Shown piece by piece: positions 16,852 through 26,111 of a stretch of DNA of 64,000 bases. The notes beneath the pieces were generated by a model. It was not told where the DNA came from. It made no database searches and saw only the letters and a program-made list of their open reading frames with translations. Source of the DNA: an uncultured delta proteobacterium (GTDB taxonomy: Bacteria; Myxococcota_A; UBA9160; JAFDET01); the NCBI GenBank assembly GCA_947259215.1, contig CAMYLJ010000008.1, positions 1 to 64,000 of the forward strand, read 5' to 3'. Both the position numbers and the translations under genes were made by a program. Every line of letters begins with the position of its first letter. The first letter of the stretch is position 1.

Positions 16852-18291
16852 CTAGGCGTGCAGCGGCGGGCGCCGGTCGTTCCACGGCACGGAGTTCTCG
16901 AGCTGCTGCGCCACCGAGAGCAGCAAGTCTTCGCGCCCGGTCGCCGCCACCAGCTGCGAGCCCACGGGCAGGCCCTCGGGCGTCCAGTGCAGGGGCAGCG
17001 AGATTCCGGGCTGCCCGGTGGCGTTGAAGGGCGACGTGAACATCCCGAAGATCGCCGCGCGCGCGAAGCCGGCCAGGGCGTCGCCGTCCACCGGCGCGAA
17101 GCTCCCGATCTCCGGCGGCGGCTCGCCGCAGGTGGGCGTCAGCAGCAGGTCGAAGCCCGACTCCCACCACGCCGCCATCTGGCGCCCGAGGCGGTGGACG
17201 TTCTCGATGGCGCGCAGGTAGTCCGGCGCGCTCATCCCCCGCGCGATCTCGGCCAGGCGCCAGGTCATGGGTTCGACGTCCGTCTCGGTGATGGTCTCGC
17301 CCAGCTTCTCGGACCAGCCGTCGAGGGCGCGCGCGGTGTGGCACATGATCACCGTGGCCACGCCCGCCACCAGGTCCGGCTCCTCCAGCGCGTCCGGGTG
17401 GGACTCCACCACCTCGTGCCCGAGCGCGGCCAGGGCCTCGCCGGTGCGGCGCGCCGCGGTGGCGCACTCCGGATCGATCTCGACGCCGCGCGGTCCGTGG
17501 GCCAGCAGGCCGACGCGCAGGCGACCCGGGGCGCGCCCGAGGTTCTCCGCGAAGGGGCGGTCGGGCAGGGCGGCGGCGTAGGGGTCGCCCGGCGCCGGGC
17601 CGGCCACGGCGTCGAGCACGCCCGCCGTGTCGCGCACGCTGTGCGAGACCACGAGCTCCACCGAGAAGCCGTTCCAGCGGTCGCCGAGATCCGGCCCGAA
17701 CGACGAGCGCGCGCGCGTGGGCTTCAGTCCCACCAGCCCGGCGTGGGAGGCCGGGATGCGGATCGAGCCGCCGCCGTCGCTGGCGTGGGCCACGGGCACC
17801 ATGCCGGACGCCACGGCGGCCGACGCGCCGCCGCTCGAGCCGCCCGGCGAGTGGGAGGTGGACCACGGGCTGCGCGAGGGCCCGTAGGCCAGGGGCTCGG
17901 TGGTCGGTGCCAGCCCGAGCTCCGGCGTGTTGGTGCGGCCGAGCAGCACGAAGCCCGCACGGCGCAGGCGCTCCGTGAAGTAGGCGTCGCGGGCCGAGCG
18001 GTAGTCGTGCCGCTTCAGGAACTGCATGCCGGCGTGGTAGGGCTCGCCCGCCAGGTTGCCGCCCAGGTCCTTCAGCAGGAAGGGCACGCCGCGGAAGGGG
18101 CCGTCGGGCAGCTCCCCCGCCGCCTCTTCGCGGGCGCGCTCGAAGCGCGGGTGGATGACCGCGTTCAGCTCCGGGTTCAGCTTCTTGATGCGCGCGATGG
18201 CGGCGTCCACCAGCTCGCTCGGGCTGGCGTCGCCGCGGCGCACCAGCTCCGCCTGCGCGGTCGCGTCGAGCGTGGCGAGGTCGTGACTCAC
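16852..18291 (-). CDS. Amidase (amidase signature family)
   Basis: A 479-residue amidase. The Ser-cisSer-Lys triad is visible: Lys in VPFLLKDLGG (near residue 80), cis-Ser in SPGGSSGGASAA, and nucleophilic Ser in SDGGGSIRIPAS. The family cleaves carbon-nitrogen amide bonds, releasing ammonia from amides or nitrile-derived substrates. Specificity cannot be read from the sequence. The GTG start overlaps the TGA of the upstream phosphodiesterase (GTGA), and it is followed after 8 bases by DUF4336, so it is the second gene of a six-gene leftward operon. Confidence 0.9.
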   Translation of the reverse strand: MSHDLATLDATAQAELVRRGDASPSELVDAAIARIKKLNPELNAVIHPRFERAREEAAGELPDGPFRGVPFLLKDLGGNLAGEPYHAGMQFLKRHDYRSARDAYFTERLRRAGFVLLGRTNTPELGLAPTTEPLAYGPSRSPWSTSHSPGGSSGGASAAVASGMVPVAHASDGGGSIRIPASHAGLVGLKPTRARSSFGPDLGDRWNGFSVELVVSHSVRDTAGVLDAVAGPAPGDPYAAALPDRPFAENLGRAPGRLRVGLLAHGPRGVEIDPECATAARRTGEALAALGHEVVESHPDALEEPDLVAGVATVIMCHTARALDGWSEKLGETITETDVEPMTWRLAEIARGMSAPDYLRAIENVHRLGRQMAAWWESGFDLLLTPTCGEPPPEIGSFAPVDGDALAGFARAAIFGMFTSPFNATGQPGISLPLHWTPEGLPVGSQLVAATGREDLLLSVAQQLENSVPWNDRRPPLHA

Positions 18292-19613
18292 GGGGATTCT
18301 CCTCCTGCCAGGATCGCGGCTGCCAGCGTGCCGTCCACCGGCCGTCCGGGGCCGATGTCGAGCAGGTGGGTCACCGTCGGGTGGACGTCCACGTTGCTCA
18401 CCCGGGGGAGCGCGCGGCCGCGGGCCACGCCCGCCCCCCAGGCGAAGAAGATGCCGTGCATGCCTTCGGTGTCCGGCGGATAGCCGTGGGTCTCCTTCAG
18501 GCTGAAGCGCGCCCACACGAAGGAGGGGCCGATGCGGCCCAGCCAGCGCGCCCACCAGGGCCAGGCTCCGACGTCTTCGATGAAGTAGGGGGGATGGGCC
18601 GACACGATGAGCTCGCCCACCCGCGGCCCGTCGCCGAGGCGCGCGTACTCCGGAAGCGCGTCCCGCCGCAACACTTCGAACTCGTCGTAGCACGAGAGTG
18701 CCTCGGCGGCGCGGTCCACCTGCGACGGGTCGTCGAAGTAGAGGAAGGAGGTGGTGCCGGTCGACACCGGTGTTGCCGGGATGTCGTGCTTGCGGACGAT
18801 CCGGGTGATGTTCACCAGATGCGAGATGGGGCGCATGCCATGGTCCGTCACGATGAAGACGCTGACCCGGTCCGCGTCCGGGCGGCTCGCGACGGCGTCG
18901 AGGACGCGGCCCACGATGGCGTCGGCGCGGGCCACCTCCTCGCGGGTCTCCTCGGTGTCCGTGCCGCGGAAGTGGGCCGCACCATCGGGTCCGCAGAAGT
19001 AGCCCAGCACCAGGCGCGGGCCGCCGCTCCGCTCCAACAGCTCCACGACCCGGTCCGCCCGCGCGGCATCCAGGCGCCGGCTTCCCGCCAGGTCCGGTCC
19101 GCAGACGCGTTCTCCCTGGGGCGCGACCCAGCTGGCCTGGGCGCCGCGGGATTCGGAGTGGGCGCCCACCCAGCCGATGGCCGCGGCCGGCAGCCCCTGG
19201 CGTTCCGCCGCCTGGTGCAGGTGTTCGCAGCCCGTCAGCCAGTCGGCGTCGCCCGAGTGGTCGTAGCGGCCCCGCTCCGGATCCTCGAAGACATTGGTCA
19301 CGATTCCATGCTGGGCGGGCCAGCAGCCCGTCGAGACGGTGACCGCGTTGATGAGCGAGATGGTCGGGAAGGCCGGCACGAAGCCCCGCGACGAGACGCC
19401 CTCCCGGGCCATGCGGTCGAGGTTCGGCGTCTCGGCCAGCTCCAGCATCGGCGGCGCGAAGCCGTCGAAGAGCAGCACCACCGCCGTGGGGCCGGGATCG
19501 GCCGCTGCCGGGCCGACCAGCGCCAGCATGATCGCGGCGGCGAGCTGGGCGCCGCATCGCGTCAGATTGCGACGCGCTTCGATCTCGAGACCGCCGGGGG
19601 AGCTCTGCCGCAT
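18288..19613 (-). CDS. Secreted alkaline-phosphatase-superfamily phosphodiesterase (NPP-like)
   Basis: A 441-residue protein with a signal peptide (hydrophobic core about 24-38, ending AAADPG). The metal site begins VVLLFDGF, and the nucleophile Thr or Ser region is PAFPTISLINAV; the later DHGM and HG segments supply further metal ligands. This is the nucleotide pyrophosphatase/phosphodiesterase or phosphonoacetate-hydrolase-like branch, acting on phosphate esters in the periplasm. The ATG at 19613 was chosen since the longer upstream frame is an Arg-rich shadow. It is divergent from a second family member starting only 65 bases away. Confidence 0.85.
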   Translation of the reverse strand: MRQSSPGGLEIEARRNLTRCGAQLAAAIMLALVGPAAADPGPTAVVLLFDGFAPPMLELAETPNLDRMAREGVSSRGFVPAFPTISLINAVTVSTGCWPAQHGIVTNVFEDPERGRYDHSGDADWLTGCEHLHQAAERQGLPAAAIGWVGAHSESRGAQASWVAPQGERVCGPDLAGSRRLDAARADRVVELLERSGGPRLVLGYFCGPDGAAHFRGTDTEETREEVARADAIVGRVLDAVASRPDADRVSVFIVTDHGMRPISHLVNITRIVRKHDIPATPVSTGTTSFLYFDDPSQVDRAAEALSCYDEFEVLRRDALPEYARLGDGPRVGELIVSAHPPYFIEDVGAWPWWARWLGRIGPSFVWARFSLKETHGYPPDTEGMHGIFFAWGAGVARGRALPRVSNVDVHPTVTHLLDIGPGRPVDGTLAAAILAGGESP

Positions 19614-19678
19614 GCGCTTCCGGCGGCACGATACCACGGGGTGTCCGGGCGGGCCGGAGCGCCGTGCTAGCGTGCGGC

Positions 19679-21265
19679 ATGGCGCCGTCCCGCGTCGCTC
19701 TCCTGCTGGCTCTCTCGTTCTGGACACTCGCGTCGGCGGCGCCGTCCCGCGCACGGGTGGTGTTCGTTGGCATCGACGGCGCCTCCTGGAACGTGATCGA
19801 CAGCATGCTCGACGCCGGCCGCCTGCCGGGATTCGCCGCGCTCCTGGCGCGTGGCGCGAGCGCCGAGCTAGAGACCGTGGAGCCGGTGATCTCGCCGGTG
19901 GTGTGGACCAGCATCGCCAGCGGGCGCGGCCCGGACGCCCACGGGATCGGCGGCTTCCTGGCCACGCGCATGGCGCTGGCGGTTCCGACCGCGTTCGAGC
20001 GGCTGGCCGCGGGCGGCGTGCGCGTGGGGCTCTACGAATACCTGGTGACCTGGCCGCCGCCCGCCCTGCCGGGCGGCTTCGCGATCCCCGGCTGGCTGCG
20101 GCGCGACGACGCGGTCTGGCCGCCGGACGTGTGGACGCGCGCGGGGGTGTCGCCGGTGCGCGTGGTCTACGACGCCGCGCTCGTGCGTGACGAGCACGCG
20201 GTGCGCGCGCTGCGCGAAGTCGAGCGCAAGCCCGCCGCCTTCTCGGCGCTGGTCCGCAGCTTCGACCCGGAGCTGGCCGTGGTGACGATCTACGCCGTGG
20301 ACCGCGTCTGCCACCGCTTCTGGCGCGACGCCTACCCGGATGGGGCCGATGCCGACGCGGCTCCACCGGCCCCTGGCAGCGTCCTCGACCGCGTGATGCG
20401 CGGACTCGATCGCGCGGTCGCCTCCATCGCCGCGGGCCTCGCTCCCGAGGACGTGCTGCTGGTCGCGTCGGACCACGGCTTCCAGGACGGGGAGGCGCGG
20501 AACGTGTGGGTGGGCCGCACCCGCGGCCAGCTGGCGCGCGCGGACCTGGAGCCCGCCCGCGACAACTTCACGCTGATCCGCGAGTGGGGCGCGATCGTGG
20601 CGCGCGTGCACCCGGGTCCCTTCGACGCGCGGGATGCGGTCCTGACCCGACTCGACGCCTTCTATCGCTCCGCGGAGACGCCGGACGGCGACGCGCTCTA
20701 CCGGGTCGTGACCCTCGACGCGGTCGAGCGCCCGCCGGATCACCAGCGGTCCTTCGTGGAGCGGCTGCGCCAGCGCGTCTACCGCTTCGTGGCCGCCCGC
20801 TTCTTCGGCGCCCGCTTCGAGGAGGCCGCCCACGGCTGGGTGATCGCCATGCCGAAGGAAGACGCGATGGCGTCCGTGTGGCCGGACGGACGCATTCTGC
20901 TGGCGGGCGCGACGCTCCCGGCGCGCGAGGTCGTCTACCGCGAAGACTTCGACGGCGAGCACGACCCGACCGCCGTCTTCGTGGCTGCAGGCGGCCCGAT
21001 CCGCCCACAGCCGGTGCGGGGCGAGCTCTCGGCGCTGGACCTGGCACCGCTGCTCTTCCAGCTGACGGGTCAGCCGATCCCGGACGACCTGGAGGGCGCG
21101 CTCCCCGAGACGTGGCTCGACCCGGACTGGCTGTCCGCGCATCCGCCAAAACGGGTGACCGCCGCCGAGGCGCCCCGCCTGCCCGCCTCGCCCGAGGTCC
21201 CGGCGGTGCAGGTGGACGACGGCGCCATGCTCGAACGCCTGCGCGCGCTCGGTTACGTGGACTAG
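19679..21265 (+). CDS. Secreted alkaline-phosphatase-superfamily hydrolase
   Basis: A 528-residue protein, also with a signal peptide (hydrophobic core about 7-20, ending ASAAPSRA). The start of the metal site is VVFVGIDGASW, the probable nucleophile is the Ser/Thr of ISPVVWTSIASGR, and ASDHGF supplies later ligands. A C-terminal part ends with an ALGYVD tail typical of type I phosphodiesterase/pyrophosphatase proteins. The substrate is unknown. It is related in fold but clearly distinct in sequence from the divergent neighbour at 18288, so the pair probably cleaves different phospho- or sulfo-esters. The ATG at 19679 is the first that leaves a proper signal peptide. Confidence 0.85.
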   Translation: MAPSRVALLLALSFWTLASAAPSRARVVFVGIDGASWNVIDSMLDAGRLPGFAALLARGASAELETVEPVISPVVWTSIASGRGPDAHGIGGFLATRMALAVPTAFERLAAGGVRVGLYEYLVTWPPPALPGGFAIPGWLRRDDAVWPPDVWTRAGVSPVRVVYDAALVRDEHAVRALREVERKPAAFSALVRSFDPELAVVTIYAVDRVCHRFWRDAYPDGADADAAPPAPGSVLDRVMRGLDRAVASIAAGLAPEDVLLVASDHGFQDGEARNVWVGRTRGQLARADLEPARDNFTLIREWGAIVARVHPGPFDARDAVLTRLDAFYRSAETPDGDALYRVVTLDAVERPPDHQRSFVERLRQRVYRFVAARFFGARFEEAAHGWVIAMPKEDAMASVWPDGRILLAGATLPAREVVYREDFDGEHDPTAVFVAAGGPIRPQPVRGELSALDLAPLLFQLTGQPIPDDLEGALPETWLDPDWLSAHPPKRVTAAEAPRLPASPEVPAVQVDDGAMLERLRALGYVD

Positions 21266-21270
21266 AGCCG

Positions 21271-21706
21271 GTGTCCGGCACCGAGGCCGTCGTGCGTGCC
21301 GAGATCGAGGCGCTCCACGCGTTCTTCGTGGGCTGGTTCGCCGGCGTGCTGCCGCAGGAGCGCTTGGAGACGGACTTCCTGTCCCGCTTTTCGTCGGACT
21401 TCCTGCTGGTGCCTCCGGCGGGCACCCTCCTGACGCTCGACGAGCTCGCGGCGAGCGTCCGAGCGGGTCACGCCACGAACCCCACGTTTCGCATCGAGAT
21501 CCGCAACGTCACGCTCCGTCGACGGTTAGACGGCCGTCCTGGCTACCTATGAGGAGTGGCAGCGGAACGCATTGGCGGGGACGCCGCCCGACAACGCGCG
21601 GATCGCCACGGTCCTCTTTCGTGACGTCCGACCCCTGAAGTGGCTGCACATCCACGAGACCTGGCTGCCCGAAACGATCGCCCGGGCAGGGCCCCATGAC
21701 TTCTGA
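21271..21706 (+). pseudogene. Frameshifted DUF4440-like small protein
   Basis: The reading frame starts at GTG 21271 (VSGTEAVVRAEIEALHAFF) and ends at a stop at 21550-21552, but the sense continues in another frame from about 21530: ATYEEWQRNALAG, then RPLKWLHIHETWLPE to a TGA at 21704-21706. The joined product of about 145 residues has the layout of a SnoaL/DUF4440-like cone-fold protein: an N-terminal helix, FSSDFLLVPP, and a C-terminal HIHETWL strand. A single-base change near 21525-21545 separates the halves. It may be a true loss or a sequence error. No function known. Confidence 0.65.
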
Positions 21707-21763
21707 AGAAGCACCGGCACGCCCGCTCAGGTGCACCCGCCGGGCGGTCGATCCCGAATTGCC

Positions 21764-22399
21764 ATGCGCATTCTACTGGCCGTCCTGTCCCTTCTCCTCG
21801 CCTGGGAAGCTGCGGCGGAGGTGCACATCAAGGAGGTGGCGGAGTCGCTCTGCAGGTCCGCTCCCCCGGAACTCCTTCCGTGGCTCTGGAACTACTTCGT
21901 CGGCGATCTCGACGGCGATGGCCGCGTCGATCTGATCGTGCCCAACGAGAGAGACCTCGGCGAGCTGCCCAGCCGGATGCGCGTCCTCCTGCAGCGGGAC
22001 TCGGACGGCCGCTACCGCGATATCGGACGCGTCCCCTACGCGGACGCGTTGGTCGTCGAGGAGTTCGAGGGCGTGCGGGTGATCTCCCTGCTCGAGGAGC
22101 TTCATCCGAGGGCGCTCCGGGCGCACCAATACGAGGTGCGAGCGGGGAGGCTCGTCTTCCTGGGGCAGAAGACGATCGGCGTGTGGTATTGGTCCATCAC
22201 CCCTTCCTTCGAGGGGCGGGGCACCATCATCTGCGATCCCACGGCGCCGACGCCCGTGAGGATGTACGGGCCCATGGACGGGTTCTGCGGATACGGCGTC
22301 TCACAGGAAGCGATGGAAAAGAGCGCAGAGAGGGAACGACGGATCCGGAAGCGTGTCGTCGAGCTCTTGCGTCCGAAGAGCCTCGTTCCGCGGCCATAG
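21764..22399 (+). CDS. Secreted protein with FG-GAP-like calcium-binding motif
   Basis: A 211-residue protein with a signal peptide (hydrophobic core about 3-14, ending EAAAEVH). Near residue 45 the pattern GDLDGDGRVDLIVP is an acidic calcium-binding loop seen in VCBS/FG-GAP repeats, here present once. The rest has strands and a few Cys residues but no recognised domain. It likely sits in the periplasm or outside the cell. The ATG at 21764 was chosen because it gives the signal peptide; an in-frame ATG 33 bases upstream does not. It is not clearly in an operon with the frameshifted gene. Confidence 0.65.
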   Translation: MRILLAVLSLLLAWEAAAEVHIKEVAESLCRSAPPELLPWLWNYFVGDLDGDGRVDLIVPNERDLGELPSRMRVLLQRDSDGRYRDIGRVPYADALVVEEFEGVRVISLLEELHPRALRAHQYEVRAGRLVFLGQKTIGVWYWSITPSFEGRGTIICDPTAPTPVRMYGPMDGFCGYGVSQEAMEKSAERERRIRKRVVELLRPKSLVPRP

Positions 22400-22417
22400 C
22401 TCCGCGACGCTCCAGGA

Positions 22418-23233
22418 CTAGGGCGTCCGGCGGAACGCGATCACCGTCAGGTCGTCCGGCTTCGAGGGCTCGCCGCGCCGGGGCTCGCCCATGCGGCGCA
22501 GCCCCAGCTCCACCAGCGCTGCCAGGCCCGCGTCGAGCGGGCCGGTGCGCACGAGCTCCACGACCTCGTCCACGTGCACGTTGTCGAAGAGCCCGTCGCT
22601 CGCCAGCACAACGGTGTCGCGGGCCGCCAGCGCCAGGGACGAGCCCATCTCGATCCGCATGTCGGGTGAGCCGACGGCGTTGGTGATCACGTGGCGTTCG
22701 TCGTGGTGGAGCGCCTCGCGTTCGTCCATCAGGCCCGCCTCCACCGCGTAGCCCACGGGCGAGTGGGCGATGGTCTGGAGCTTGCGCCGCCCGCGCTGGC
22801 CGGTCACCAGGATCTCGGAGTCGCCGGCGTGGTAGGGGCGCAGGTGCGCGCCGCGGATCTCGGCCACCACCAGGGTGGTGGCTCCGCCGGCGCCGGCCGC
22901 GAGGATCGCGCGGTTCGCGCGCTCGAAGCCGTTCAGGATGCCCGTGCGCGGCTCGGCGCCGTCGCGGGACGCGTCGAGGATGCCCTCGCGCAGGCAGCCC
23001 AGGGCCACCCCGGCGGCGCGCTCGCCGGAGGGCTGCCCGCCCACGCCGTCAGCCACCGCCAGCACGCCGGCGTCGGGTCCGAGCGGGATCAGGCCCGCGC
23101 CGTCCTCGTTGGGGCCGTCGGCGCCAGGCCGGCGGCAGGTGGCCACGGCGGCGACGCCCCCCGCGAAGGGGACGAGCCGCGGCTCGTGCAGGTCTCGAGC
23201 CCAGAAGAGCTGCGCGTCGTCGGGCGCTTCCAT
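22418..23233 (-). CDS. PP2C-family serine/threonine protein phosphatase
   Basis: A 271-residue PP2C phosphatase. Metal-binding aspartates are in GPNEDGAG and AVADGVGGQPSGE near residues 40-70; further family words are HAGDSEI, ASDGLFDN and KPDDLTVIAF near the C terminus. The enzyme removes phosphate from Ser/Thr residues and usually partners with Hanks-type kinases; no kinase gene is in this window. The ATG at 23233 was chosen because upstream in-frame sequence is Arg/Pro-rich shadow. It faces the LLM gene with 83 bases between starts. Confidence 0.88.
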   Translation of the reverse strand: MEAPDDAQLFWARDLHEPRLVPFAGGVAAVATCRRPGADGPNEDGAGLIPLGPDAGVLAVADGVGGQPSGERAAGVALGCLREGILDASRDGAEPRTGILNGFERANRAILAAGAGGATTLVVAEIRGAHLRPYHAGDSEILVTGQRGRRKLQTIAHSPVGYAVEAGLMDEREALHHDERHVITNAVGSPDMRIEMGSSLALAARDTVVLASDGLFDNVHVDEVVELVRTGPLDAGLAALVELGLRRMGEPRRGEPSKPDDLTVIAFRRTP

Positions 23234-23316
23234 CCCGCGGTTCCAAGCGGGGGGGATCCGCGCGCGAGCATAGGACAGGGGCGCGGCCCCCGCGGCGATT
23301 CTGCTAGGAAGAGCGG

Positions 23317-24252
23317 GTGACGCGCCTCGCGATCGGCCTGCTGCTCCCCATGCACGGGGTGGCCTTCCGCGACACCCTGGCCGCCGCCCGGGCCGCCGAG
23401 GCGGGCAGGCTCGACGCGGTCTGGGTCCCCGATCAGCTCCTGAACGCGGGCCGGCCCCGTGCCGGTGTGCTGGAGTGCGAGACGGTGTTGGCGGCGGTGG
23501 CCGCCTGCACCGAGCGCGTGGAGGTAGGGCCGCTCGTGCTGACGACGCCCTTCCGCCATCCGCCGCTCCTCGCCAAGCGCCTGGCCACCGTGGAGGCCAT
23601 GGCTCCGGGCCGCCTGCGGGTGGGTCTGGGCGCGGGCGGGATGACCTATGCCGCGGCCTGCGCGCAGCTCGGCTTCCCGCACCTGCGCCCCGCCGAGCGC
23701 CTCGCCCACGTGGAGGAGACGGTGGCGTGCCTGCGAGCTCTCTGGAGCGACGATCCCGCGTCGTTCCACGGGCGCTTCGCCCAGGCGGAGGACGTGCGCA
23801 TCCACCCTCGGCCGGAGCGGCCGGTTCCGATCGTGCTGGCGGCACGCGGACCGCGCATGCTCGACCTGGTGGCGCGGGTCGCCGACGGCTGGAACTGCCC
23901 GCTGCCCGACGAGCTCGCGCAGGGCCTCGCCGCGCTGGCGCGCCGCGGCCGTGGCCCGGACGACCTCTCGGTCAGCTGCTTCGCCATCGGGGTTCTGGGC
24001 GAGAGCGAGGCCGCCGCGCGCCGGAACCTGGAACGCGCCGGTCCCGCCGCTCAGCTCTTCGGAGACGTCGAGAGCCGCCACGTGTTCGGGGACCCGCAGC
24101 GCGTCGCGGAGCGGTTGGGCGAGCTTCAGGCCCAGGGCGCGAGCCAGGTGAGCCTCGACCTGCGCGGTCTTCCCATCGGCGAGAACGTGGCGCTGCTGGT
24201 GGAGGAGGTGCTGCCGCGGCTGGGGCTCGAGGCGCCCGGGGCCGGCGCCTGA
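23317..24252 (+). CDS. LLM-class flavin-dependent oxidoreductase (luciferase-like)
   Basis: A 311-residue TIM-barrel protein of the luciferase-like monooxygenase group. It starts VTRLAIGLLLPMHG and carries the DAVWVPDQLL segment, a central GRLRVGLGAGGM flavin-binding strand, and a C-terminal EEVLPRL helix. Members use reduced FMN or F420 as cofactor; which one is used here cannot be told. The GTG at 23317 follows AGGAAGAGCG, a plausible ribosome-binding site. Substrate unknown. Confidence 0.85.
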   Translation: MTRLAIGLLLPMHGVAFRDTLAAARAAEAGRLDAVWVPDQLLNAGRPRAGVLECETVLAAVAACTERVEVGPLVLTTPFRHPPLLAKRLATVEAMAPGRLRVGLGAGGMTYAAACAQLGFPHLRPAERLAHVEETVACLRALWSDDPASFHGRFAQAEDVRIHPRPERPVPIVLAARGPRMLDLVARVADGWNCPLPDELAQGLAALARRGRGPDDLSVSCFAIGVLGESEAAARRNLERAGPAAQLFGDVESRHVFGDPQRVAERLGELQAQGASQVSLDLRGLPIGENVALLVEEVLPRLGLEAPGAGA

Positions 24253-24350
24253 CCGGAACCGCTTGCTTCTCTGAAAACGCAATCTTTTCAATAGCTTGTG
24301 CGGAGACACCGAGTCTCGCTCCGGCGTCAAGGCCCCCTCCGGATCGACCG

Positions 24351-26111
24351 ATGCAGGACGCGAGGGAGTTGGCGTCCATGCCCAGCCTGCCGGGGTCCCA
24401 GTCTGCGCCGCCGTCCGCCGACGCCGACAGCGAGGGCTCGCTGCGGGGCCGGCCGTTCCAGAGCCTCCCCTCGCGCATCATCCTCTCCGTCTTCGGCGCG
24501 GCCTTCGTCACCTCGCTGGTGGTGACCCTGGTCTCCACCTCCTCGATCGAATCCTTCCTGCGCCAGAAGATCGATCAGAAGTTCCCGGCCACGTTGCTCT
24601 CCACGGCGGAGCACCTCGACCTCTGGTACTCGCAGCGCCGTCTCGACGTCGAGACCTTCGCCCGCAGCACGACCCTGATGGACAACGCACCCGAGCTCGC
24701 GAGCCCGTCGGCGAAGGGCGGCCGTTCGCGCGAAGAAGTCGGCAAGTACCTGCAGTACGTGCTCGAGCGCTTCCCGCAGTATGCGGCCATCTTCGCCCTC
24801 GACCCCGACGGCGGGGAGCTCTTGTGGGTGGGCGAACGCACGTCCCTGCCGGCCGGCCTGCGCAGTCGCCTGGCCGGCGTGACGAGCTCCCAGGTGGGGG
24901 ACGTCCACGAGGCGGAGGGGATCCGGATCCAGGCGGTGTCCGCGCCGATCGCCGACGGCCGCGGCGCGGCGCGCGGCTCGCTGCACGCGCTCGTCCGGCC
25001 GGAGTCGCTGGTGCCCGTGTTGGGGGACCACGACCTCGGTCCCTCCGGCGTGGTCTTCGTGGTGGGACGCGGCGGCGAGGTGCTGGCCCAGAGCGCCGAC
25101 TCCTCGCCGCGCAGGGTCCACGAGCGGCCCCTGCCCGAGAGCGGCGAGGACGTGCAGGTGGCGGACTACACCGGGGCGACGGGCGCCCACGTGGTGGGCG
25201 CGTCCCTGCGCTTCCCGCGCTTCGGCTGGACCGTCGTCTGCGAGGAGGACTACGATCAGGCCTTCGCGCCGGTCGTGTCGATCATCGGGCGCATCCTGGC
25301 CATCAATCTGGGTATCGTCGTGCTGTTCGGCTTCGTAGCGTATCAGTTCGCGCGCTCCATCGTGCGCCCGGTGCACGCCCTGTCCGACGGGGCGCGCCGG
25401 ATCGCGGAGGGCGAGACCGGCGTCGTGGTCCCGCTCCCGTCGACGCGCGACGAGATCGAGGTGCTGGCGCGGGTCTTCAACGAGATGAGCGCCCGGCTCG
25501 AGGCCAACCAGCACGAGATCGCACAGGGCCAGCTCGAGATCGAGAAGGCCAACAAGCGCCTGGTGAGCCAGAACCAGGAGCTGCATCGGGTGAACGAGGC
25601 GCTGGAGCAGCTCTCCATCACCGACGACCTGACCAAGCTCCACAACCATCGCTTCTTCCACGACTCGCTCTTGCGTGAGAACCGACGGGCCGCGCGCAGC
25701 GGGGAGCCGCTCTCGCTGGTCCTGATCGATCTGGACGACTTCAAGCAGGTGAACGACCGCTACGGCCACGCGAGCGGCGACGCCCTGCTGCGCCAGGCGG
25801 GAGAGGTGATGAACGCCGTTGTGCGCGAGAACGATCTGCTGGCGCGCTACGGCGGCGAGGAGTTTGCGCTGATCGCACCCCGGACGGCGCTGGAGGGTGC
25901 GCTCGTGCTGGGCGAGAAGCTCCGTCTGGCGGTGGCCGAGGCCGACTTCACCGTGGAAGGTGAGCCCGTCCGGGTCACCGTGTCCGTCGGGGTGGCCGAG
26001 TCCGACGGCGACGCGCGCGAGCTCTTCAAGCGCGCCGACGCCGCCCTCTACGAAGCCAAGGGCCAGGGCAAGGACTGCGTCGTCGTCGCCGACGAGCCCG
26101 CCGACGACTAG
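24351..26111 (+). CDS. Membrane diguanylate cyclase (Cache-HAMP-GGDEF)
   Basis: A 586-residue c-di-GMP synthase. It has a transmembrane helix near residues 43-63, a periplasmic sensor region of about 260 residues that looks like a dCache domain, a second helix near 312-334, a HAMP domain (about 335-390), a coiled-coil linker, and a GGDEF domain. The active site is the canonical GGEEF at 501-505, and the RxxD inhibitory site lies at 492-495, so the enzyme should be active and product-inhibited. The PilZ gene at 48.3 kb is a candidate c-di-GMP effector in this window. The ATG at 24351 is the first before the helix; an ATG at 24378 is the alternative. Confidence 0.93.
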   Translation: MQDARELASMPSLPGSQSAPPSADADSEGSLRGRPFQSLPSRIILSVFGAAFVTSLVVTLVSTSSIESFLRQKIDQKFPATLLSTAEHLDLWYSQRRLDVETFARSTTLMDNAPELASPSAKGGRSREEVGKYLQYVLERFPQYAAIFALDPDGGELLWVGERTSLPAGLRSRLAGVTSSQVGDVHEAEGIRIQAVSAPIADGRGAARGSLHALVRPESLVPVLGDHDLGPSGVVFVVGRGGEVLAQSADSSPRRVHERPLPESGEDVQVADYTGATGAHVVGASLRFPRFGWTVVCEEDYDQAFAPVVSIIGRILAINLGIVVLFGFVAYQFARSIVRPVHALSDGARRIAEGETGVVVPLPSTRDEIEVLARVFNEMSARLEANQHEIAQGQLEIEKANKRLVSQNQELHRVNEALEQLSITDDLTKLHNHRFFHDSLLRENRRAARSGEPLSLVLIDLDDFKQVNDRYGHASGDALLRQAGEVMNAVVRENDLLARYGGEEFALIAPRTALEGALVLGEKLRLAVAEADFTVEGEPVRVTVSVGVAESDGDARELFKRADAALYEAKGQGKDCVVVADEPADD

